Shown here: piece by piece, positions 1 through 7,602 of the stretch
Layout of the letters: the number at the start of each line of letters is the position of its first letter
How positions within the stretch are numbered: position 1 is the stretch's first letter
Origin: Acinetobacter sp.
GTDB lineage: Bacteria > Pseudomonadota > Gammaproteobacteria > Pseudomonadales > Moraxellaceae
Length of the DNA stretch: 64,000 nucleotides
NCBI GenBank assembly: GCA_031277915.1
Contig: JAITLL010000047.1
Location: 62,001 to 126,000 of the forward strand
Direction: 5' to 3'
Made by a program: the position numbers and the translations under genes
The notes under the pieces: generated by a model
What the model saw: only the letters and a program-made list of their open reading frames with translations
Databases searched by the model: none
What the model was told of the DNA's origin: nothing

Positions 1-226
1 TAAAAAATTAAGTAGTGCCGAGAAATTTATAAACTGGTCTGTCAGTAAAGCGGCCAACGAAGCTTATGCACATAACTTTTCAATGGTCGCGTATAAGGGC
101 ATTGAAAATACAACCATGGATTTCCCGAAAAACCTTCCTCAAATGCTGGTAAAAAATGATTTTTATTGGGCGGCTGAACAGCGTGAACGTATTTTGGCTG
201 AATGGTCAAAGCGTTTTGAAAAGTGA
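1..226 (+). CDS. AEP ABC transporter substrate-binding protein, C-terminal fragment
   Basis: This is the last 74 codons of a gene that starts before the window, read from base 2 to the TGA at 224-226. The visible tail (for example SKAANEAYAHNFS and WAAEQRERILAEWSKRFEK) looks like the C-terminus of a periplasmic solute-binding protein of the iron/AEP type. It ends 22 bases before the ATPase gene in the same direction, so it is inferred to be the binding protein of the same 2-aminoethylphosphonate importer (PhnS-like). The identification rests mainly on the neighbours because the diagnostic N-terminal part is missing. Confidence 0.75.
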   Translation, partial: KKLSSAEKFINWSVSKAANEAYAHNFSMVAYKGIENTTMDFPKNLPQMLVKNDFYWAAEQRERILAEWSKRFEK

Positions 227-248
227 TCTTTTGGATAAAGGCCTCATT

Positions 249-1451
249 ATGCAAATTCCTTCGTCATTGCAATCATCGCTACTTGGCCAAAACCAAAAGG
301 CAGATTCGGCAGGGTATTTATTGTCGACATTAACGACCTATAAATACCCTGAACATGATTCATCGGTTTTGGAAGTGGTGGATATTCAAAAAAAATTCCA
401 ACATTTTCAGGCCCTAAGTCATATTAACTTAGATCTTAAAGCTGGCGAGTTCGTTAGTTTTTTGGGGCCTTCTGGATGTGGTAAAACTACATTGCTACGC
501 ATTATTGCGGGTCTGGAAAAACCTGATTATGGAAAAGTCATTAAAAAGGGAACAGATATTACTTTGCTGAGTGCTGAAAAGCGTCACTGCGGCATTGTGT
601 TCCAGAACTATGCGTTATTTCCAAACTTAAATGTCGAAGAGAATATTGCTTTTGGATTAGACAAAAGAAAATGGGATAAAGCACAACGTAGTCAACGGGT
701 TCAGCAGTTATTAGAACTGATTGAGTTGCCTAATATTGCAAAAAAATATCCAAACCAATTGTCGGGCGGGCAGCAACAACGTGTTGCGCTTGCTCGGGCA
801 ATTGCGCCGAATCCGGATATTCTACTGTTGGATGAACCATTGTCTGCACTTGATGCTCAGGTACGTTTGAACTTAAGACAAAAGATTCGCTCAATTCAAT
901 CACAACTTAATTTGCCAACTATTATGGTGACACACGACCAAGAGGAAGCATTAAGTATTTCTGACCGTGTGGTAGTTATGAATCATGGCGTCATTGAGCA
1001 AATTGATACGCCGCATAATATTTATTACAAGCCACAAACGTGTTTCGTTGCCAAATTCATCGGCACAATGAACTTTATGGCAGCTAAGTGTTCGCAACAT
1101 GACCAGCTTGATGTTTTAGGCTTTATCCATCTAAATTTGGAGCAGCAAAAGCTAAAAACTGGACAAAATTACACTATTGGTTTTAGACCTGAAGCTGTCG
1201 AGTTGGTAGATGATTTAGGCAGTGATAAAGAGTCGTTGTATTTACCCATCAAAGTCTTAAGTACCGAATTCTTGGGTGCGAAGCGCCGTTTATTTTGCAC
1301 GATTAATATTGATGGAGTGGAGCAGGCAGAACATGTATTGCAAATTGAAATTGAAAATATAAAGTTCAAATCTCTACAAGAATTCATGTTTATTAAAGTG
1401 CCTAATCAGCTCATTCATGTTTTTGATGAACAAGGGTATGCACTATGTTAA
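249..1451 (+). CDS. phnT: AEP ABC transporter ATP-binding protein
   Basis: ATPase of an importer for 2-aminoethylphosphonate, 400 residues from the chosen start. It shows a Walker A motif GPSGCGKTT, an ABC signature LSGGQQQR, Walker B ILLLDEP and a switch His in VTHDQEE, followed by a C-terminal TOBE-like region with GFRPEAVEL. The ATG at 249 is preferred over one at 156 because AAAGG lies 7-8 bases upstream and the earlier start would overlap the preceding gene. The stop overlaps the permease start by 7 bases, which suggests translational coupling. The gene order binding protein, ATPase, fused permease, oxidoreductase, PhnW, PhnX supports the phosphonate role; the ATPase alone could not be told from ferric or polyamine transporters. 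Confidence 0.88.
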   Translation: MQIPSSLQSSLLGQNQKADSAGYLLSTLTTYKYPEHDSSVLEVVDIQKKFQHFQALSHINLDLKAGEFVSFLGPSGCGKTTLLRIIAGLEKPDYGKVIKKGTDITLLSAEKRHCGIVFQNYALFPNLNVEENIAFGLDKRKWDKAQRSQRVQQLLELIELPNIAKKYPNQLSGGQQQRVALARAIAPNPDILLLDEPLSALDAQVRLNLRQKIRSIQSQLNLPTIMVTHDQEEALSISDRVVVMNHGVIEQIDTPHNIYYKPQTCFVAKFIGTMNFMAAKCSQHDQLDVLGFIHLNLEQQKLKTGQNYTIGFRPEAVELVDDLGSDKESLYLPIKVLSTEFLGAKRRLFCTINIDGVEQAEHVLQIEIENIKFKSLQEFMFIKVPNQLIHVFDEQGYALC

Positions 1452-3154
1452 ATGAAACTGCTTCAGCGGTTTTAAAAACACAGCCGCGTCAAAAAACTGA
1501 ATATTCATTAAGATCGAACATTGCCTTGTTTATTGTGGCGATTGCTTTGACCTTAGCCATTATCGCACCATTAATTATGCTGTTTCAAAGTGCTTTTTTT
1601 GATGAAAATCAAAATTTTGTCGGCCTTGAAAACTTCTATAATTATTTTGGAAGTCCAGCTTTACTGAGTTCTGTATTTAACTCTGTATGGATAGCGTGTG
1701 CTGCCACTGTCATTACAGTATTTCTTGCCAGTATTTATGCTTTTGCTCTGACCAATGTCAATATGAAAGGAAAAGGCTTCTTTAAAGTGGTGGCTTTTTT
1801 ACCGATCTTAGCGCCGTCACTTTTGCCTTCTTTGGCACTGGTTTATTTATTTGGCAAGCAAGGGGTGTTCAAGCCTTTATTGGGCGATGTGCAGATTTAT
1901 GGCCCACTCGGTATTTTAATCAGTTATTGCTTTTGGTTGTTTCCTGCCATTTTGATGTTAATGATTGTCTCTTTTCGCAGTGTCGATCAGCGTTTAATTG
2001 AAGCGTCTTTGTCACTGGGTAAAAATATCTGGAAGACGCATTATCATGTGACTTTACCTGCAGTTCGTTATGGGCTCATCAGTGCAAGTCTAGTGGCTTT
2101 CATTTATGTACTGACCGATTTTGGTATTCCAAAAGTGATCGGCGGTTCATTTAACATGATGGCACTTGATGTCTATAAACAAATTATTGGTCAGCAAAAT
2201 ATGAGCATGGGTGCGGTAATTTCCATCTTGTTATTGCTACCAGCAGTTTTTGTCTTCGTTTTTGATCGTATACAAAGCAAACGTCATGCACGCTTTCAAG
2301 CCTTTCAAATTAAGCCATATGTATCTGAGCGTAATAAAAAGCTTGAAACGGTTTTGACTTTATTTTGTGGCTTTGTTTCGGGGTCGATTTTACTCATTAT
2401 CTTAACGGCAGTGCTGGCTTCATTTATCCAGTCTTGGCCTTATGATTTGTCTTTGACCTTAGCACATTACAGTTTTGAATATGTCGATGGTGGTGGTTGG
2501 GCAGCGTACTTTAACTCTATTCGTATGGCCTTTTTTAGTACGATTGTTGGCACAGCAGTTATTTTTATGGTGGCGTTATTAACTGAACGTTTTAAGACAC
2601 ACCCACTCATTAAAAATTATGTGCAAGCTTTGGTTTTATTACCACTTGCGGTGCCAGGTTTAGTTTTGGGTATTGCATATATTCTGTTTTTTAACCAGCA
2701 AAGTAATCCCTTAAATATTTTGTACGGCACCATGACCATTTTGGTAATTTCAACCATTATGCATTATTACACTGTGCCACATCTGACTTTAACCAATGCC
2801 ATTAAACAGATTCCGATACAGCTCGATCAAGCAGCAGAAACTTTGGGAACATCGAAGTGGAAAACCTTTTGGAAAGTATATTTACCAATGTGTTTCCCAG
2901 CGCTATGCGATGTATCAGTCTATGTTTTTGTAAATGCCATGACGACCGTGTCGGCTGCAATTTTCCTCTATTCACCAGATACCAGTTTAGCTGCGGTCGC
3001 TGTTTTAAATATGGATGATGCAGGCGATACCGTTGCTGCTGTTGCGATGAGTATTTTGATTTTAATGACCTCATGTGTTGTAAAACTCATTCATTGGTTA
3101 TTTACCCGAAAAATCATGGCAAGAAGCCAACAATGGCGCGAAAGCTCCCATTAA
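1445..3154 (+). CDS. AEP ABC transporter permease, two permease domains fused
   Basis: Integral membrane protein of 569 residues with about twelve hydrophobic segments. It contains two copies of the binding-protein-dependent permease domain, each with an EAA-type loop facing the ATPase: EASLSLGKNIWKTHYHVTLPA in the first half and AAETLGTSKWKTFWKVYLP in the second. The classical Salmonella AEP transporter has two separate permeases (PhnU and PhnV); here one polypeptide supplies both halves, as in Fbp-type iron permeases. It overlaps phnT by 7 bases and precedes the catabolic genes, so AEP or a related aminophosphonate is the likely substrate. The assignment depends on context. Confidence 0.85.
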   Translation: MLNETASAVLKTQPRQKTEYSLRSNIALFIVAIALTLAIIAPLIMLFQSAFFDENQNFVGLENFYNYFGSPALLSSVFNSVWIACAATVITVFLASIYAFALTNVNMKGKGFFKVVAFLPILAPSLLPSLALVYLFGKQGVFKPLLGDVQIYGPLGILISYCFWLFPAILMLMIVSFRSVDQRLIEASLSLGKNIWKTHYHVTLPAVRYGLISASLVAFIYVLTDFGIPKVIGGSFNMMALDVYKQIIGQQNMSMGAVISILLLLPAVFVFVFDRIQSKRHARFQAFQIKPYVSERNKKLETVLTLFCGFVSGSILLIILTAVLASFIQSWPYDLSLTLAHYSFEYVDGGGWAAYFNSIRMAFFSTIVGTAVIFMVALLTERFKTHPLIKNYVQALVLLPLAVPGLVLGIAYILFFNQQSNPLNILYGTMTILVISTIMHYYTVPHLTLTNAIKQIPIQLDQAAETLGTSKWKTFWKVYLPMCFPALCDVSVYVFVNAMTTVSAAIFLYSPDTSLAAVAVLNMDDAGDTVAAVAMSILILMTSCVVKLIHWLFTRKIMARSQQWRESSH

Positions 3155-3158
3155 GTGA

Positions 3159-3172
3159 TGTTTAGCTAAACA
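3159..3172. promoter_or_regulatory. 14-bp palindrome after the permease gene
   Basis: A perfect palindrome, TGTTTAGCTAAACA, sits five bases after the permease stop codon and is followed by a T-rich stretch. It could be a weak transcription attenuator or a protein-binding site in the 105-base gap before the FAD oxidoreductase gene. Its function is inferred only from position and symmetry. Confidence 0.35.
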
Positions 3173-3259
3173 CAATTTTTATTTAACCGACTGAAACGAA
3201 ATGCTTTGTTCAACAAGGCAAGGGTTTGTTCATCCTAAATTTCGAAAATTGGAAGTCTT

Positions 3260-4414
3260 ATGAATAACGCACAGTTTGATTTGATTGTTGTCGGCGCTGG
3301 TATTTTAGGTTTGTCCGCTGCCATACAGGCACAAGAGCAAGGCTTAAAAGTGTGTGTGTTTGAAAAAAATGCCAAGCCTGTGGGTGCAACTCGCCGTAAT
3401 TTTGGCATGGTTGGAACATCAACTTTAACTCACCCTGAACAGCAGTGGCGAAATTATGCACTTGAAACGCGTTCTTTTTACCAGCGTATTCAAGCTGAAA
3501 CCGATATTTCATTTGAGCAAAGACAAGGTGTCTATCTGGCAAACACTGCACTTGAATGGCAGGTTTTAAATGAGTTTGCCGAGCGTGCAGGTCAGTACCA
3601 GATTCCAGTCCATTTACTAAACTCTGGCCAACTGACCACACAATTTTCGTATTTGAATCCTCAGCAGCAGTTCCAAGGCGGCTTGGTTTTTCAGGAAGAT
3701 TATTCGGTTGAACCGCATGTGATTGGGCAACGGCTATTAGCTTATGCACAAAGAAAAGGTGTGGTGATTTATACCAATGCTTGTGTAGTACAGACTGAAT
3801 ATCAACATGGAAGTTGTCAGGTTCGTTTGGCAAGCGGTGAGACATATCGAGCGAATAAAGTTTTGATCTGTCACGGTGAAGTCATTGATGTCTTATATCC
3901 AGAGCTGTTGCAAAGTTTGAACCTGAAACGTTGTGGCTTACAAATGGCACTGACTCAACCATTTCAGCAAAAATTAAATGCTTCTCTTTATTCGGGTTTG
4001 TCGATTTCGCGCTATCCAGCCTTTGAAATTTGCCCGAGTCATCATGAGCTGGTCAAAGCATCACAGCAGGGACTGATCAAAGAATTTGGTATTCATATCC
4101 TAATTAAACAAAACAAATTTGGTGAACTCATCGTGGGTGATAGTCACGAATACCATCCGCTTAATGAAGCCCCCCAGTTTGAGCAACGCGAAGATATCTA
4201 TCAATTTATTCAAGCGTATTGCCATGAAAAATTAGGACTGGCTCTACCTCCCATTCAAAAACGCTGGAATGGTTATTACCTGACCCATGAACATGAGTTG
4301 GCCTGCGTCACTGAAGCTGAAAAAAATATCTTTTTGGTGAGTGCGATTGCTGGCAAAGGCATGACCACAGGCGCGGGTTTTATCAAAGAAGTGCTAGAAC
4401 AAAATATTTATTAG
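3260..4414 (+). CDS. FAD-dependent oxidoreductase of the phosphonate cluster
   Basis: 384-residue flavoprotein of the DAO/glycine oxidase fold. The N-terminus carries the dinucleotide-binding motif VVGAGILGLSAA followed by an acidic residue after the second strand (VFEKNAKPVGATRRNFGM). The C-terminus has a second nucleotide contact, SAIAGKGMTTGAGF. Enzymes of this type recur beside phnW and phnX; members are thought to oxidise the amine of AEP or N-methyl-AEP to phosphonoacetaldehyde, offering an alternative to the transaminase. GGAAG precedes the ATG at 3260. The exact substrate of this copy cannot be read from sequence. Confidence 0.8.
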   Translation: MNNAQFDLIVVGAGILGLSAAIQAQEQGLKVCVFEKNAKPVGATRRNFGMVGTSTLTHPEQQWRNYALETRSFYQRIQAETDISFEQRQGVYLANTALEWQVLNEFAERAGQYQIPVHLLNSGQLTTQFSYLNPQQQFQGGLVFQEDYSVEPHVIGQRLLAYAQRKGVVIYTNACVVQTEYQHGSCQVRLASGETYRANKVLICHGEVIDVLYPELLQSLNLKRCGLQMALTQPFQQKLNASLYSGLSISRYPAFEICPSHHELVKASQQGLIKEFGIHILIKQNKFGELIVGDSHEYHPLNEAPQFEQREDIYQFIQAYCHEKLGLALPPIQKRWNGYYLTHEHELACVTEAEKNIFLVSAIAGKGMTTGAGFIKEVLEQNIY

Positions 4415-4420
4415 TTTGTC

Positions 4421-4438
4421 ATCTGGTTTAAACCAGAT
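4421..4438. promoter_or_regulatory. 18-bp perfect palindrome upstream of phnW
   Basis: ATCTGGTTTAAACCAGAT lies seven bases after the FAD oxidoreductase stop and about 40 bases before the phnW start. It has no T-run on the plus strand, so it reads more like an operator or an mRNA processing/stability hairpin than a terminator. No regulator gene for the phn cluster is inside the window. Confidence 0.4.
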
Positions 4439-4479
4439 TGATGTATATTGAAATTAACGTGAACGAAACGAGCAACATT

Positions 4480-5628
4480 ATGAACATGCAACCACAACTC
4501 GATATGGATTTAGAAAACAAATATCTGCTTCTTACTCCAGGCCCATTATCAACTTCTGCAACGGTCCGCCGTGCGATGCAAAAAGACTGGTGTACTTGGG
4601 ATCAAGAATATAATTCGCTTGTACAAGATATCCGCTCTCGATTGGTCAATTTGGCAACCAGTCAATCTGAAAAATATACGGCTGTGTTAATGCAAGGCAG
4701 TGGTAGTTTTGCGGTGGAGTCTGTGCTTGGTTCAGCTATTCCGCGTGATGGCAAAATCTTGATTATCAATAATGGCGCTTATGGTGCGCGTATGGTGCAA
4801 ATGGCGCGTTGCTTAAATATTGAAGTGATAGAGCTGAACTATCTAGAAACTCAAACACCAGATTTACAAGAGATTGAGCGCGTTTTAGAAGATAAAACCA
4901 TTAGCCATGTTGCTTGTGTGCACTGTGAAACTACCACGGGAATTTTAAACCCGATTCAAGATATTGGCCGTTTAGTTAAATCGGCAGGGAAAATCTGGAT
5001 TGTAGATGCGATGAGTTCATTTGGTGGTGTGCCAATGGATATGGCTGAGCTTGAAATTGATTTTCTGATTTCAAGTGCGAATAAATGTATTCAAGGTGTT
5101 CCAGGCTTTGGCTTCATTTTGGCGAAACGTGATTGCCTAGAAGCGTGTAAAGGTTTGGCACGTTCAGTCAGCCTCGATTTGTATGACCAGTGGAATACGA
5201 TGGAGCAGCATAACGGTAAATGGCGTTTTACTTCGCCAACCCATGTAGTGCGTGCTTTTTATCAAGCATTACTTGAGCTCGAAGTTGAAGGTGGTGTTGC
5301 TGCACGTTATCAACGCTATTTACAAAACCAGCAAACCTTATCTGAAGGTATGCAACAGCTTGGTTTTGAATTGGTATTAGGTAATCAAGCACCCCAATCA
5401 CCAATTATCACCACATTCCTTTACCCGACAGTTGAAACATTTAGCTTTCAGTCATTTTACGAAACGCTGAAAAAATCAGGCTATGTCATCTATCCGGGTA
5501 AAGTCACTGACCTTAATTGTTTCCGTATTGGCAATATTGGTGAAGTTTATGTTCATGATATTGACGGACTCCTTGCTGCGATTGCCAACTACTGCGAAAG
5601 CCATCTAAATCAAGCTGTAACAGCATAA
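4480..5628 (+). CDS. phnW: 2-aminoethylphosphonate-pyruvate transaminase
   Basis: PLP enzyme (382 residues from this start) that transfers the amino group of AEP to pyruvate, giving phosphonoacetaldehyde and alanine. The family hallmark [10 protein letters not shown] lies near the N-terminus, and the PLP lysine is in [15 protein letters not shown] (codon 5083-5085, Lys202). VDAMSSFGG holds the aspartate that contacts the pyridine nitrogen. An upstream in-frame TTG (4438) and ATG (4441) give a longer N-terminus not usual for the family, and neither has a better ribosome site, so the start is the least certain part. PhnX, the next enzyme of the pathway, follows 33 bases later. Confidence 0.93.
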   Translation: MNMQPQLDMDLENKYLLLTPGPLSTSATVRRAMQKDWCTWDQEYNSLVQDIRSRLVNLATSQSEKYTAVLMQGSGSFAVESVLGSAIPRDGKILIINNGAYGARMVQMARCLNIEVIELNYLETQTPDLQEIERVLEDKTISHVACVHCETTTGILNPIQDIGRLVKSAGKIWIVDAMSSFGGVPMDMAELEIDFLISSANKCIQGVPGFGFILAKRDCLEACKGLARSVSLDLYDQWNTMEQHNGKWRFTSPTHVVRAFYQALLELEVEGGVAARYQRYLQNQQTLSEGMQQLGFELVLGNQAPQSPIITTFLYPTVETFSFQSFYETLKKSGYVIYPGKVTDLNCFRIGNIGEVYVHDIDGLLAAIANYCESHLNQAVTA

Positions 5629-5661
5629 TTTTTAAATCATTTGAATTAAAGGGAATACACC

Positions 5662-6477
5662 ATGACAACCAACAATACACAAATTCAGGCAGTTGTTTTT
5701 GACTGGGCAGGTACAACGGTAGATTTTGGCTCACGTGCACCAATTTTGGCTTTCATGGCTTTATTTAAAGACAACAAAGTTGAAATTACGGTTGAAGAAG
5801 CTCGTGCTCCAATGGGTTTGGAAAAACGTGATCATATTGCTGCTGTTTTAAAAATGCCACGTGTGGCGGCTGCATGGCAGGAAGTTTATGGTCAGGCTGC
5901 GACAGAGGCAGATATTGATCGTTTATATAAAGATTTTATTCCTTATCAGTTAAATTCGATTCCGAAATGTTCTGCTTTAATTCCGGGTGCGCTTGCGACT
6001 TTTGAAAATATTAAAGGCCGTGGTGCAAAGATTGGTAGTAACACAGGTTATGCATCAATGATGATTGGTCAATTGGTGAAAGAAGCTGCCGATCAGGGTT
6101 ATCAACCTGACTGTATCGTTACGGCGAGTGACGTGAAATTTGGTCGTCCATATCCTGAAATGCTATGGAAGAACTTAATTCAACTCGATGTCTCTGACAT
6201 CAAAACTGTTGTAAAAGTGGATGACACCGTAGTGGGTATTGATGAGGGTTTAAATGCGGGATGCTGGACAGTGGGCCTTGCGATTAGTGGAAATGAAGTC
6301 GGTTTAAGCTATGAAGAGTGGAGTACATTATCGGCTGATGAACAGATCGTATTGAAAAATAAGGCATACCAAAAAATGAATGCATCTGGTGCTCACTACG
6401 TGATTGATAGTGTCGCTGATTTGCCAAATGTTTTAGATGATATTGAACGTCGTTTAGGACAAGGTGAACGACCTTAA
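5662..6477 (+). CDS. phnX: Phosphonoacetaldehyde hydrolase (phosphonatase)
   Basis: HAD-superfamily enzyme of 271 residues that splits the C-P bond of phosphonoacetaldehyde to acetaldehyde and phosphate. The nucleophile Asp14 sits in FDWAGT, and the Schiff-base lysine of this family is matched by Lys55 in APMGLEKRDH, which separates phosphonatases from other HAD enzymes. KVDDTVVGIDEG supplies the acidic motif near the C-terminus. An AAGGG ribosome site precedes the ATG. It is the last gene of the AEP operon and is followed by a strong terminator. Confidence 0.95.
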   Translation: MTTNNTQIQAVVFDWAGTTVDFGSRAPILAFMALFKDNKVEITVEEARAPMGLEKRDHIAAVLKMPRVAAAWQEVYGQAATEADIDRLYKDFIPYQLNSIPKCSALIPGALATFENIKGRGAKIGSNTGYASMMIGQLVKEAADQGYQPDCIVTASDVKFGRPYPEMLWKNLIQLDVSDIKTVVKVDDTVVGIDEGLNAGCWTVGLAISGNEVGLSYEEWSTLSADEQIVLKNKAYQKMNASGAHYVIDSVADLPNVLDDIERRLGQGERP

Positions 6478-6493
6478 ACAAATGCATGTATAA

Positions 6494-6523
6494 AAAGAAC
6501 CTGCTATTAAGCAGGTTTTTTAT
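6494..6523 (+). terminator. Rho-independent terminator of the phn operon
   Basis: A 7-bp stem AACCTGC / GCAGGTT with a 6-base loop (6498-6517) is followed by a T-run. It lies 17 bases after the phnX stop and closes the AEP operon. Confidence 0.85.
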
Positions 6524-6667
6524 TAGCTAAAAATCACTGTTAGTTTCAATGTTTTATTTGTATTTAACAATGAACCATTTTTTGTTCGGTAAATCTGTAA
6601 TTTTAGACTCATGAGTTTTTGGTAGGAAAAATCAGTTCAGCCAAAGAAATAGATCGTTAACATAATC

Positions 6668-6699
6668 ATGAAAACATGAATTTTCATCAAATATTGATG
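6668..6699. promoter_or_regulatory. Two overlapping inverted repeats upstream of the thioesterase-like gene
   Basis: ATGAAAA...TTTTCAT (6668-6687) and CATCAA-ATA-TTGATG (6685-6699) overlap by three bases and end 27 bases before the start codon at 6727. They could form an operator or mRNA hairpins. No dedicated regulator gene is adjacent. Confidence 0.3.
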
Positions 6700-6726
6700 T
6701 TGGATAAGGACTAAGGAAAGAAAATC

Positions 6727-7530
6727 ATGAATGCTTATTATCAATTACTGAATAGAACGATTGGTCCTCAAGGTGAAGTCATTGCTCATTATTGCTCAAC
6801 TGTTCATGCACAAGGAGCTTGGAACCCTCATGAACAACACATGGCGCCTGCAAGTGGTGTAATTGCAGCAGAGTTAGAGCAATTTTCGCCACGACAAGAT
6901 ATGCGAATTGGTCGAATTAGTTTTGATATTTTTGGACTAATTGCATTTGGTGAGTTTACGATTAAGACACATGTGATTCGTGCGGGTAAAACCATTGAAC
7001 TGATTGAAGCCGAAATGCAAGCACAGGGTAAAACTTGCATTGTGGCTAGAGCGTGGCGCATGTGCACTCAAGACAGTTCCGATATTGCTGGGCTTGAGGA
7101 TCAGCCAGTTCATCATCCTGATACCTTTACAGAGTGGACAGGCATGAAAAGATGGCCGGGTGGTTTTATCCAGACACTAGTCACTAAAACTGATGATCAA
7201 CACCGCGCAGGTAAAGGTATTGTTTGGCTCAATAACGATAACGAAATGGTTGAAGGACAGCCGACAACAGATTTTTCACATTTGATTGGTATGGTAGATA
7301 CCGCAAACGGGATTGTACCAAGACAAGAAGGTGAGTTTACGTGGGGCTTTCCAAATCTTGATTTGCAAATCCACATGCACCGCTATCCGCAAGGTAAATG
7401 GTTAGGTCTGGAAACCGTTCAGCAATATGGTTCGGATGGCATTGGTTTAACAAGTACAGTTTTACATGATGTGTATGGCCCATTTGGACGAAGCGAGCAG
7501 ATTTTGACTTTACGTAAAATGGCTAAATAA
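6727..7530 (+). CDS. Thioesterase-like (double hotdog) protein
   Basis: 267-residue cytosolic protein. The pattern of an N-terminal half with PHEQHMAPASGVIAAELEQF and RISFDIFGLIAFGEFTIKTHVIRAGKTIELIEAEM, and a C-terminal half with LDLQIHMHRYPQGKWLGLETVQQYGSDGIGL, resembles the thioesterase-like superfamily related to TesB, with two hotdog domains in one chain. A role in acyl-CoA hydrolysis is therefore likely but the substrate is unknown. The gene stands alone between two terminators, with AAGGAAAG before the ATG. It does not share a promoter with the phn genes. Confidence 0.65.
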   Translation: MNAYYQLLNRTIGPQGEVIAHYCSTVHAQGAWNPHEQHMAPASGVIAAELEQFSPRQDMRIGRISFDIFGLIAFGEFTIKTHVIRAGKTIELIEAEMQAQGKTCIVARAWRMCTQDSSDIAGLEDQPVHHPDTFTEWTGMKRWPGGFIQTLVTKTDDQHRAGKGIVWLNNDNEMVEGQPTTDFSHLIGMVDTANGIVPRQEGEFTWGFPNLDLQIHMHRYPQGKWLGLETVQQYGSDGIGLTSTVLHDVYGPFGRSEQILTLRKMAK

Positions 7531-7544
7531 AGATTTCAGCCAAT

Positions 7545-7572
7545 AAAAAGTCATCCCTAAGGATGACTTTTT
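7545..7572. terminator. Bidirectional terminator between convergent genes
   Basis: A 12-bp stem AAAAAGTCATCC / GGATGACTTTTT with a CTAA loop separates the thioesterase-like gene (plus) from the convergent oxidoreductase gene (minus). A/T flanks on both sides give a T-run in either direction. Confidence 0.88.
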
Positions 7573-7602
7573 TATTTTCAGATTTTAATTTTAAGCAATT
7601 TC

